A stretch of DNA of 7,638 nt from Candidatus Zipacnadia bacterium (GCA_029820875.1 JALGUK010000067.1:1-7638), one strand, 5' to 3'; positions 1 through 6,373 are shown, counted from the stretch's first letter. The notes: generated from the letters alone by a model not told the origin. Numbers and translations are program-made.

Positions 1-1755
1 CAGCCCTTGTGGGCGGCGAAGCCAGCTATCCGGTTCGCGGGCGCAGCCTGTGATGCCCAGGATGGTACACACATCGGCGAAGTAAGCGCCAACGGCACCA
101 TTATCCTCCGATTGCGCTCCAAAACCGATGCCGATATAGCTCAGCGCGCGGAAGAGATCGCCCGGCGCCTTCAGGACGCGGCTGTTGGCGGTGTGACAGG
201 GGCGGAAATCATTGTGCAAAGGGTGGGTGCCACCACAACTATTACCGCGCGCGAGCAGACGATTGTCACTGTGGATGCCGAGACGGCGAGACTCTCGGGG
301 TCCCGTCCGGAGGCACTTGCCAAGCAGTGGGCCGCTACACTCAGAAGCCTCCTGTCAAGCCCTTACATGGCGGTCGCGGCGACGGAGCTTGTGGTGCCGT
401 ACGGCGAGACCCGTAGTATACGCATAGGAGGAACAGCTCAGGGAGATATCATAGTGGTTAGTGCCGACGAGGATATCGCCGAGACGCTGGCCGATAATAG
501 CAGCGGGCGCATCACGGTATGGGGCCGCGGCATCGGACAAACTTCGATTAATGTAACGCGCTCAGGCTTTGAGGCCGAATTGAACGTACAGGTTAAGAAG
601 TGGGCGGCGCAAGTTATCGGCGAGCCGGCGGGATACATAACCGGCGGGGAAATGGCGCCCGATATCATTACGAAGGTAGCCCTGAACGCAGTCCGCACGG
701 CATTGAGGCCGGAGCCTGGTGCACACGTGCAGCTAAGCGCACCCTCATCCAACGAGATTGAGCCGGCGTCTGTCAGCGTCCACGTCTCGGCTGAGGGCCC
801 GGACCTTCTTCCACTACGCTGCGTTCTGCCGGTGAGAGTGTATGACAGGCGCGTTCCCACAGAGACTGCCGACCGTCTGCTGGTTTCCAACGAACCGGAG
901 AATATCAGACGGGAGGGAATTCTCTGCGCCGGCACACTCTGGCCGCGCGAGCCGACCCGCATCTTGTACCACCACAGAAACGCAGCAGACCGAGGAATCT
1001 ACTTGGTTCTGAGCCTCGCCAACACGGGCGACACGACTGCGTCGGTGCATGTTATCGAGAGTGTCGCGGGTCCGGCGACGGACGAGCTTTTCGTCGGCCA
1101 CCTCGCGGCGGCACGTTTCATTGCCGACGACGACAAGGGGACAGGATACATCCTCAACGTTCCACCAGGCCGAAGCTGCGAGATCAGCGCCCAATTCCTG
1201 CCACCTGGGACCATCGGCAGCGGCCTGTTCCGGCTGAATATTCTCGAAGGCGCTCAGATGAAGGTTTTGCTTAAGTGCGCTGGTCGCCGAAGCGCCACAG
1301 ACAGCGGTTGGTTCCCTGCCCTCCCGCCGGGAGTGGACCAACTGCCGTTCGACGGCCGGTGGGTCTTTCCGGGCAGACGCAATATCCAAGCCCGGTATAC
1401 AGTAGGAGACAACTGGACATTCATCGGGGTGGGGAAGGAACCAAGTCATGGTGAACAAGGGGAGACGCTTCACGGCGACTATGGGGTCATGTATTACATC
1501 ACCGCAATCGCCAGCAATCCGACCGACAGGCGCGTGCGACTCGAACTTGCATTCCGGTCCGGCGGAGGCCCCGCCCGCGGCATCCTGCGAATAAACGGGC
1601 AGACCATTGAGACTGGAGTCGTACCCGCCGGAACAGAAGAGTTAGTCTGGCGCTCGTGGCTCGCTCCGGGGGCAAAGCGACGCATCAACATTCGGACCCT
1701 GCCGGAACCCGCCTCCACTTATCCCATACAGCTCGTTCTACGAAGCCGCCCGTAG
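1..1755 (+). CDS. Partial beta-rich, probably exported multidomain protein of unknown function (5' end missing)
   Basis: The frame is open from the first base to the TAG at 1753-1755, giving 584 visible residues; the TTG at 7 is only the first possible start codon and I believe the true start lies upstream. No gene name is recognised. Visible residues about 20-125 (a strand-rich stretch, then RAEEIARRL, then a segment ending ALAKQWAATLRSLL) resemble from memory the N-terminal domain of cyanobacterial RlpA-like proteins. Residues about 129-200 (starting ELVVPYGETRSIRIGG, with WGRGIGQTSINV) look like the Ig-like domain at the N-terminus of pilus/secretin proteins. Residues about 290-584 look like beta-sandwich segments and weakly recall cyanobacterial DUF3370. 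There is no transmembrane segment in the visible part and no catalytic motif I can name. Composition (polar strands, many Gly/Thr/Pro) suggests a periplasmic or surface location. It is separated from the lipid A genes by a promoter, so it is probably not part of that operon. The coding call is firm; the domain assignments are tentative. Confidence 0.8.
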   Translation, partial: QPLWAAKPAIRFAGAACDAQDGTHIGEVSANGTIILRLRSKTDADIAQRAEEIARRLQDAAVGGVTGAEIIVQRVGATTTITAREQTIVTVDAETARLSGSRPEALAKQWAATLRSLLSSPYMAVAATELVVPYGETRSIRIGGTAQGDIIVVSADEDIAETLADNSSGRITVWGRGIGQTSINVTRSGFEAELNVQVKKWAAQVIGEPAGYITGGEMAPDIITKVALNAVRTALRPEPGAHVQLSAPSSNEIEPASVSVHVSAEGPDLLPLRCVLPVRVYDRRVPTETADRLLVSNEPENIRREGILCAGTLWPREPTRILYHHRNAADRGIYLVLSLANTGDTTASVHVIESVAGPATDELFVGHLAAARFIADDDKGTGYILNVPPGRSCEISAQFLPPGTIGSGLFRLNILEGAQMKVLLKCAGRRSATDSGWFPALPPGVDQLPFDGRWVFPGRRNIQARYTVGDNWTFIGVGKEPSHGEQGETLHGDYGVMYYITAIASNPTDRRVRLELAFRSGGGPARGILRINGQTIETGVVPAGTEELVWRSWLAPGAKRRINIRTLPEPASTYPIQLVLRSRP

Positions 1756-1815
1756 TATTTGCGGGATGGACACAGATATCCCCGGCCGACGCAGAGTCCC
1801 ACTTATGACAGGGAT

Positions 1816-1845
1816 TTGACAGCCGGAATCGCGGGCGCGTATAAT
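1816..1845 (+). promoter_or_regulatory. Consensus sigma-70 type promoter upstream of fabZ
   Basis: TTGACA at 1816-1821 and TATAAT at 1840-1845 both match the sigma-70 consensus exactly, with an 18-bp spacer (17 is optimal, 18 is common). The expected transcription start is near 1851-1853, which leaves a leader of roughly 100 nt before the fabZ start at 1954. It lies in the only sizeable non-coding gap of the window and points into the lipid A genes, so it probably drives the whole run fabZ to waaA. There is no extended -10 TG motif. Operator sites are not evident. The element is inferred from sequence only. Confidence 0.85.
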
Positions 1846-1891
1846 GTTTGCTTGTGCGTCAATCAACACGCTAAGGGCAGCACCTTTGGGC

Positions 1892-1920
1892 CTGACATGC
1901 GCAACGCGTGTGGCGCTCAG
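1892..1920 (+). other. Weak hairpin in the fabZ leader
   Basis: CTGA (1892-1895) and GCGC (1899-1902) can pair with GCGC (1913-1916) and TCAG (1917-1920), leaving a 3-nt bulge and a 10-nt loop. A competing small hairpin, ATGCG-CAA-CGCGT (1897-1909), uses part of the same bases. There is no following U tract, so it is not a terminator. It sits 17 nt before the Shine-Dalgarno sequence and does not sequester it. A regulatory role is unproven and chance pairing in GC-rich DNA is quite possible. Confidence 0.2.
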
Positions 1921-1937
1921 ACGCAGGGGAATTCAGC

Positions 1938-1943
1938 AGGAGG
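1938..1943 (+). promoter_or_regulatory. Ribosome binding site of fabZ
   Basis: A full AGGAGG Shine-Dalgarno core lies 10 nt before the ATG at 1954 (13 nt before the second ATG at 1957). It decides the fabZ start: the reading frame is open upstream back to about 1759, but the in-frame ATG at 1897 has no such site and the upstream residues do not resemble FabZ. Confidence 0.85.
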
Positions 1944-1953
1944 CGACACGCAG

Positions 1954-2412
1954 ATGATGGACGTAAAAGAGATTCAAGAGATTCTTCCCCATCGGTATCC
2001 ATTCCTGCTCGTTGACCGTATCATCGAGCTGGAACCGGGCAAGAGAGCCGTCGGGCTGAAGAATGTCACCATCAATGAGGCATTCTTCCAGGGGCACTTC
2101 CCGGGTGAGCCGGTTATGCCGGGTGTCATCATCATGGAGGTCATGAACCAGGTAGGCGGGCTGATGATGCTCGCATTACCTGAAAACCGCAACAAGCTCG
2201 CCCTTTTTGGCGGATGCGATGATGTACGGTTCAAAAGGCGCGTGGTCCCGGGCGATCAACTGAGGGTGGAGGCAACCTATCTCAAGGGCAAGGGCAATAT
2301 CTCTTGGATTCAAGCGGTGGCGACAGTGGAAGGCGAATTGGTCGCCAAGGGGCGGTCATTGTGCGCTATGGTCGGTGAGGAAACAGGCCACGACACCGGC
2401 GAGACCGAGTAA
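1954..2412 (+). CDS. fabZ: 3-hydroxyacyl-[acyl-carrier-protein] dehydratase FabZ
   Basis: A cytosolic hot-dog-fold enzyme that dehydrates 3-hydroxyacyl-ACP to trans-2-enoyl-ACP in type II fatty acid synthesis. The 152-residue product has the usual FabZ length. It starts with the family hallmark LPHRYPFLLVDRI (residues 11-23). The catalytic histidine is His48 in QGHFPGEPVMPG and the catalytic glutamate is Glu62 in IIMEVMNQ, with the same 14-residue spacing as His54/Glu68 in E. coli. The start at 1954 was chosen because of the AGGAGG site and because the family N-terminus begins here; the open frame upstream to 1759 is treated as non-coding leader. It lies directly upstream of lpxA, a common arrangement. 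FabZ and lipid A synthesis share the 3-hydroxyacyl-ACP pool, so co-transcription makes sense. In many diderms lpxC precedes or is fused to fabZ; here no lpxC is seen upstream. Confidence 0.96.
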   Translation: MMDVKEIQEILPHRYPFLLVDRIIELEPGKRAVGLKNVTINEAFFQGHFPGEPVMPGVIIMEVMNQVGGLMMLALPENRNKLALFGGCDDVRFKRRVVPGDQLRVEATYLKGKGNISWIQAVATVEGELVAKGRSLCAMVGEETGHDTGETE

Positions 2413-2417
2413 GCCTC

Positions 2418-2454
2418 ATTTGTGCTAAAACTATCTTTGTGGGCCTTAGCAAAT
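2418..2454 (+). other. Imperfect hairpin in the fabZ-lpxA gap
   Basis: ATTTG (2418-2422) and CTAA (2425-2428) can pair with TTAG (2446-2449) and CAAAT (2450-2454): nine pairs with a 2-nt bulge and a 17-nt loop. The stem is AT-rich, unlike the surroundings, and has no U tract, so it does not look like a rho-independent terminator. It could be an RNA processing or stability element between two cistrons, or chance. Confidence 0.25.
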
Positions 2455-2488
2455 CACGGACGCAGACCAGGTAAGGGTGGAGCCTTGA

Positions 2489-3286
2489 ATGAGCGTTCAT
2501 GAGACAGCCCTCGTTGCCCCAGGCGCGGAACTCGACTCGACGGTGGAAATCGGGCCCTACTCTATCGTCGAAGACAACGTCAGAATCGGTGCGGGCACGC
2601 GCGTGGGACCGCATGTAGTCATCAAATCGTTTACCCGTATCGGGGAGGACTGCTTCATTGACGTGGGGGCGGTTCTTGGCGGGCGGCCGCAGGACCACAA
2701 GTTCAAGGGGGAAGAGACATATCTGGAGATTGCCAATCGCAATCTCATCCGCGAGTATGTCACTATGCATCGGGCCACCGGCGAGGGCAAAGCGACGAGG
2801 GTCGGGTCGGACAACTTAATCATGGCGTATGCTCACATAGGCCACAATTGTGCGATCGGCAACAACACCATGATCTCCAACAGCGTGGGCATCAGCGGAC
2901 ACGTAGTGGTGGAAGATTACGTGATACTGGGGGGGATGGTCGGGGTTCACCAGTATATTCGAATCGGTAAGATGGCGATTGTCGGCGGCTATTCCAAGGT
3001 TTCCCAGGACATTCCACCCTTCATGCTGGCTGACGGGCGGCCCGCCAAAGTCTACGGACTGAACAGCCGAGGCCTGCACCGGCATGATATTGGGCCGGAG
3101 GCAATGTCGGCGCTGAAGAAGGCATACAAGATGCTCTACCGCTCGGACTTGAATCTGGGCGATGCGATCGAGCGTATTGAGACTGAGGTGGAGCCGGTGG
3201 AAGAAGTCATCTACCTGCTGGAGTTTCTAAAGAGGGTCCGCGAGGGTTACGGCGGGCGCCAGCTTGACCCGCTGGCAAGCGCTTGA
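2489..3286 (+). CDS. lpxA: Acyl-ACP--UDP-N-acetylglucosamine O-acyltransferase LpxA
   Basis: First enzyme of lipid A synthesis: it transfers a 3-hydroxyacyl chain from ACP to the 3-position of UDP-GlcNAc, acting in the cytosol as a trimer. The product has 265 residues (E. coli 262). Residues about 1-185 form a left-handed parallel beta-helix of hexapeptide repeats (IGPYSI, VRIGAG, IGNNTM, VVVEDY, LGGMVG). The catalytic histidine is His119 in AHIGHNC, matching E. coli His125. His138 and His154 match E. coli His144 and His160 with the same 6-residue offset. The segment GGRPQDHKFKGE and the HQ motif followed by IVGGYSKVSQDIPP are typical. Residues about 190-265 are the helical C-terminal domain (ALKKAYKMLYRS). 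Gly167 aligns with the E. coli acyl-chain ruler residue Gly173, hinting at a long hydroxyacyl donor. The ATG at 2489 follows GGGTGGAG (2475-2482) at 6-nt spacing. It is 76 nt after fabZ. Whether the acceptor is GlcNAc or its 3-amino analogue cannot be read from the sequence. Confidence 0.96.
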   Translation: MSVHETALVAPGAELDSTVEIGPYSIVEDNVRIGAGTRVGPHVVIKSFTRIGEDCFIDVGAVLGGRPQDHKFKGEETYLEIANRNLIREYVTMHRATGEGKATRVGSDNLIMAYAHIGHNCAIGNNTMISNSVGISGHVVVEDYVILGGMVGVHQYIRIGKMAIVGGYSKVSQDIPPFMLADGRPAKVYGLNSRGLHRHDIGPEAMSALKKAYKMLYRSDLNLGDAIERIETEVEPVEEVIYLLEFLKRVREGYGGRQLDPLASA

Positions 3287-3359
3287 TCGGAGCGATGTCG
3301 GGGTGCAACACATCGGCGAGGCAACAAGACCTGTCAGCTCAGGGACAAGAATCGAGCGG

Positions 3360-3893
3360 ATGTTAATCAAGCGCCGGACGTTCTTCGCGCTTGTGGGGCC
3401 GCTGCCTCTTTTGCTGGTTGCCAACGGCGGGCCGTTGTGGTTCTTGGCTGGAGCTGTTATATCCCTCGCGGGGGCGCTCATACGAGTCTGGGCGGCGGGC
3501 TGTATCATGAAAAACGAAAAGCTCTGCGAGAGCGGCCCCTTTGCCCTTGTACGCAACCCTCTTTATCTCGGTTCGTTGCTGGTGCTGGTGGGCTATTGCA
3601 TCATGTCGGGGCGATGGTGGACCCCCCTTGTGTGGCTACCATTATTTGCTGCATTCTATGTGCCTACCATCGTAGCCGAGGAACGGAATCTGTCGAAGTT
3701 ATTCGGAAAGGACTATGACCGGTATCGGCAAAATGTACCCCCGCTTTTCCCTCGGCCATGCCGCCGAGCCGACATACAGGGAACACCGTTCTCACTGCGC
3801 CACTCCCTGGTCAAGAACCGCGAATACCAGGGCTTGCTGGGCACGCTGGCGATGATAGGCTTGTTTGCAGTCGTTAATTTCTGTCTTCGGTAG
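3360..3893 (+). CDS. PEMT/ICMT-type integral membrane methyltransferase
   Basis: A 177-residue membrane protein with about four to five hydrophobic segments (roughly residues 7-24, 22-42, 68-83, 87-104 and 160-175). It carries the signature of the isoprenylcysteine carboxyl methyltransferase / phospholipid methyltransferase superfamily: GPFALVRNPLYLG at 59-71, the acidic pair EER at 107-109, and DYDRYRQNVPPLFP at 118-131. These parts form the S-adenosylmethionine site in family members. Expected activity is SAM-dependent methylation of a lipid or prenylated substrate in the inner membrane; the substrate is unknown. The start is uncertain. ATG 3360 gives the usual family N-terminus just before the first hydrophobic segment, with AGGGA 14 nt upstream. 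GTG 3303 has a GGAG 10 nt upstream and would add 19 residues. The frame also runs back into lpxA (TTG 3264). It sits between lpxA and an MsbA-like exporter, where lipid A clusters normally carry lpxI/lpxB, so an envelope lipid role is plausible but inferred. Confidence 0.85.
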   Translation: MLIKRRTFFALVGPLPLLLVANGGPLWFLAGAVISLAGALIRVWAAGCIMKNEKLCESGPFALVRNPLYLGSLLVLVGYCIMSGRWWTPLVWLPLFAAFYVPTIVAEERNLSKLFGKDYDRYRQNVPPLFPRPCRRADIQGTPFSLRHSLVKNREYQGLLGTLAMIGLFAVVNFCLR

Positions 3894-3915
3894 CTCTATG
3901 AACGGGTGAGGAACT

Positions 3916-5673
3916 TTGTCCTCCTTAAAGCGATTGTGGATATTCATACAACCTCACTGGAGGCTCGTAGTCGTGGCGATGATTCTACTGGCAGCCACAG
4001 GCGGAGCCAATGTGGGGTTGTACTCGCTCGTGGACAACTTGCTGGAACCGATGCGCGAGGCTGCCGAGGAGGGCAGCTTCGACCCATCTCTGATGACTAA
4101 AGTGTATTCCGCTCTGGGGCTGGTTGTAGTCGTCGGCATCGCCAAGGGCGTGCTGTATTACAGCTCCCGCATCACTGTCGCCGTCATCGCTCGGCGTGCG
4201 ATAGTCCACCTGCGGCGTCAGCTTTTCGAGCATTTACAGTTCCTGCCGCTGCGCTTTTTTGAGGATCGCCGAACCGGCAGTCTCATCAGCAATGTGCTGG
4301 CTGACACCGTGCTGGTGCGTAACATTATGGTCAATGACATCGGCAACATCATCGTCGCCCCTGTCAGCATCCTCGGGGCGCTGGTTCTGATGTTTCTAAT
4401 CAACTGGCCCCTGACGCTTGTAACTTTGATACTGCTGCCGATTATGGCGGCTGGCATTTATCTGGCCGGCAAGAAAATCAAGCAGGCGACGGCCGAGGCG
4501 CAGGAGAGGCTCGGAGGAGTAGGCAGCGTTCTGGAGGAGACGCTGGGCGGTATCCGGGTGATTCGACTCTTTGGGATGGAACAACCGCAGGCCGACAAAT
4601 TCGAGGTGGAGAACACTTCCAATGCCGAGGCGAACCTCCAGGCCGAGAAAGTCCGGGCACTGATGGTTCCGTTGATTGAGTTAATCAGCATCGTCGGCTT
4701 CGGACTTGCTATACTGGTAGGCGCTCGCGAGGTCCTGATGGGCCGGCTGCAGTTGGAACAGCTCGTCAACCTGCTGGTTTTCGTCCAACTCATCGGAACG
4801 AACTCCACCGCCCTGTTCCGACTCAACAGCACCCTCCAGCAAGGCTCTGCGGCAGCCGATAGACTCTTCTCCGTTCTGGATACAGAACGAGATGAGCAGG
4901 ATGAGCCTGGCGCCGAGGATGCCGATAGGTTGGAGGGGGAGATTACATTCGACGACGTAAGCTTCACCTACGATGGTGCGGAGTCTGTTCTGAAACATGT
5001 GTCGTTCACAATCCGCCCGGGCGAAAGCGTTGCGTTGGTCGGCCCGAGCGGAGCAGGCAAAACCACTGTAGCGAACCTCATCCCCCGGCTGTACGAGCCA
5101 CAGGCGGGGAGGATACTCATTGACGGCGTTGATATACGAAGATACACGCTTGCATCGCTGCGGCGCCAGATTGCCCTGGTGCCGCAGGAGACACTCCTTT
5201 TTTCCGGGACCATTCGAGATAATATCCTGTTTGGTAATCCGGAGGCCGACGCGGAGCAAATTCAGAAAGCAGCCGAAGCCGCATATGCGGACGAGTTCAT
5301 CGCGCGTCTGCCTGACGGATATGACACAGTAGTCGGCGAACGAGGTGTGAAGCTCTCCGGAGGCCAGAGGCAGCGGATTGCAATCGCCCGGGCGCTTCTT
5401 CGCGACCCACGAATTCTTATCCTCGACGAGGCGACATCGTCGCTGGACTCGGAATCCGAGGCACTCGTCCAGGCTGCACTTAAGAACCTTCTCCAGAACC
5501 GGACCGCGCTTGTAATCGCACACCGTCTTTCTACCGTCCGCGATGCGGACCGCATCATCGTGCTCTCCGGCGGTCGGATAGTCGAAGAGGGAACCCACTC
5601 CGAGCTGCTCTCAGCCGGTGGGGCATACAGTAAGCTCTATCGCACTCAGCTTGCATCGACCAATGCGGCCTGA
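3916..5673 (+). CDS. msbA: MsbA-like ABC exporter (probable lipid A flippase), fused membrane and ATPase domains
   Basis: A 585-residue half-transporter (E. coli MsbA 582) expected to dimerise in the inner membrane and flip lipid A-core from the inner to the outer leaflet using ATP. Residues about 1-320 form a six-helix type IV exporter membrane domain, starting MSSLKRLWIFIQPHWR. The ATPase domain follows from about 340: Walker A GPSGAGKTT at 376-384, Q-loop Gln424 in VPQET, signature LSGGQ at 480-484, Walker B ILILDEA with catalytic Glu505, and H-loop His536 in AHRLST. All catalytic residues are intact. The start is a TTG at 3916 with GTGAGGA just upstream (GAGG ends 4 nt before it); a stop codon at 3907-3909 in the same frame excludes a longer form, and the family N-terminus begins right here. 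The gene begins 22 nt after the methyltransferase. The lipid A substrate is inferred from neighbours lpxA and waaA; by sequence alone it could export another lipid or drug. Confidence 0.92.
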   Translation: MSSLKRLWIFIQPHWRLVVVAMILLAATGGANVGLYSLVDNLLEPMREAAEEGSFDPSLMTKVYSALGLVVVVGIAKGVLYYSSRITVAVIARRAIVHLRRQLFEHLQFLPLRFFEDRRTGSLISNVLADTVLVRNIMVNDIGNIIVAPVSILGALVLMFLINWPLTLVTLILLPIMAAGIYLAGKKIKQATAEAQERLGGVGSVLEETLGGIRVIRLFGMEQPQADKFEVENTSNAEANLQAEKVRALMVPLIELISIVGFGLAILVGAREVLMGRLQLEQLVNLLVFVQLIGTNSTALFRLNSTLQQGSAAADRLFSVLDTERDEQDEPGAEDADRLEGEITFDDVSFTYDGAESVLKHVSFTIRPGESVALVGPSGAGKTTVANLIPRLYEPQAGRILIDGVDIRRYTLASLRRQIALVPQETLLFSGTIRDNILFGNPEADAEQIQKAAEAAYADEFIARLPDGYDTVVGERGVKLSGGQRQRIAIARALLRDPRILILDEATSSLDSESEALVQAALKNLLQNRTALVIAHRLSTVRDADRIIVLSGGRIVEEGTHSELLSAGGAYSKLYRTQLASTNAA

Positions 5674-5680
5674 GGGAACA

Positions 5681-5684
5681 GAGG
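5681..5684 (+). promoter_or_regulatory. Ribosome binding site favouring GTG 5690
   Basis: GAGG lies 5 nt before the GTG at 5690 and is the best Shine-Dalgarno match among possible starts of the acyltransferase gene. The competing ATG at 5663, inside the end of the exporter gene, has no such site and would depend on translational coupling. Confidence 0.5.
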
Positions 5685-5689
5685 GCAAA

Positions 5690-6373
5690 GTGGAAGCGGC
5701 GCACAAGGCCATAAAGACTCGACCAGCTATGCAGAGGCTGAAAACTACGGTCATCGCATTCTTTGCATGGCTGCTCGTGCACTTAATATTCGGGACCACA
5801 CGCAAGCGCGTTGTCGGACTGAAGCCCGTACAGGAGCTGCTCGCATCCGGGCGGCCCGTTATACTGCTCAGCTGGCATGGCACGCTGATGCTCTGCGCGT
5901 ACGCAGCGCGCTGCTTTCGGGTGACGGCATTGGTTTCACCCAGTCGAGACGGCGACTTCCTTGCGGCAACCTTTCGGCTTTTCGGATGGTCAGTACGCCG
6001 CGGTTCGACAGCGCGTGAAGGCGCGACCGGCTCCCTGGGCGTCATCCGCGACATTCGGAAAGGACAGGTAGTAGCGTGGGTGGCCGATGGGCCCCGGGGC
6101 CCGGCTGAAGAGTTGAAACCGGGTATCCTGCGTCTGGCAGCAATCACGGGAGCAGTCATCGTACCAATGGGGGCTGCTGCAAGACCTGCTGCTCGCCTGA
6201 AAACATGGGACCGCCATCTCCTGCCCTGGCCCCTCTCCCGAGCGGCTATTTGTTTCGGCGAACCGATTGAGTTGCCGCGTAGGATGGATGATGTCGAACT
6301 AAATGATATGGCACAGTCAGTGAAAGATGCACTTAACGAGGCGAAAAGACGTGCTGAAGAACTTCTGGACTGA
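5690..6373 (+). CDS. DUF374 (LPLAT-superfamily) acyltransferase, candidate lipid A secondary acyltransferase
   Basis: A 227-residue protein (from GTG 5690) of the DUF374 branch of the lysophospholipid acyltransferase superfamily. One hydrophobic N-terminal anchor (about residues 18-35, TVIAFFAWLLVHLIFG) is followed by a cytosolic domain with the family hallmarks: ILLSWHG (His63), SPSRDGDFLA, a GSTAREGA segment, DGPRGP at 133-138, then GAVIVPMGAAA and KTWDRHLLPWP. The HX4D/E motif of LpxL/LpxM is absent at this histidine (Leu68 instead of an acid), which is usual for DUF374. I recall that Helicobacter LpxJ, a lipid A secondary acyltransferase, belongs to DUF374. Position between the MsbA-like exporter and waaA supports a role in lipid A acylation, but no substrate can be read directly. 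The start is ambiguous: ATG 5663 overlaps the exporter gene by 11 nt, while GTG 5690 has a GAGG 5 nt upstream; the ATG at 5729 lacks a site. The 3' end overlaps waaA by 23 nt. Confidence 0.87.
   Translation: MEAAHKAIKTRPAMQRLKTTVIAFFAWLLVHLIFGTTRKRVVGLKPVQELLASGRPVILLSWHGTLMLCAYAARCFRVTALVSPSRDGDFLAATFRLFGWSVRRGSTAREGATGSLGVIRDIRKGQVVAWVADGPRGPAEELKPGILRLAAITGAVIVPMGAAARPAARLKTWDRHLLPWPLSRAAICFGEPIELPRRMDDVELNDMAQSVKDALNEAKRRAEELLD
6338..6341 (+). promoter_or_regulatory. Ribosome binding site of waaA inside the acyltransferase gene
   Basis: GAGG at 6338-6341 lies 9 nt before the GTG at 6351. It supports a GTG start for waaA that overlaps the preceding gene by 23 nt, and so suggests translational coupling of acyltransferase and Kdo transferase. 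Confidence 0.65.

Noticed and set aside
814..1473. 219-codon open frame on the - strand opposite the first gene
   Set aside because: The + strand frame is continuous for 584 residues with domain-like structure; the opposite frame shows no motif or ribosome site I could support.
1763..1782. GGGAT/ATCCC inverted repeat after the first gene, possible terminator
   Set aside because: Only five base pairs with a 10-nt loop and no following T run.
1759..1953. Frame open upstream of the fabZ ATG, allowing a 65-residue N-terminal extension
   Set aside because: The extension contains the perfect promoter, has no FabZ-like residues, and the AGGAGG site is placed for the ATG at 1954; the in-frame ATG at 1897 has no ribosome site.
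1844..1957. Possible 37-codon leader peptide frame whose TGA overlaps the fabZ start (ATGA)
   Set aside because: Its ATG lies within the -10 hexamer and therefore upstream of the expected transcript; the later in-frame TTG 1886 and GTG 1910 have no Shine-Dalgarno sequence. The overlap is probably chance.
3264..3359. Longer methyltransferase starting at TTG 3264 and overlapping lpxA
   Set aside because: The extra residues are polar and unlike the family N-terminus, and TTG 3264 has no good ribosome site; GTG 3303 remains possible and is noted in the feature.
4681..5598. 305-codon open frame on the - strand
   Set aside because: Entirely antisense to the ATPase half of the MsbA-like gene; no family motif seen.
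6089..6102. Perfect 14-bp palindrome GGGCCCCGGGGCCC
   Set aside because: It encodes the conserved DGPRGP motif of the acyltransferase; Gly-Pro-Arg-Gly-Pro codons in GC-rich DNA produce such a palindrome without any separate function.
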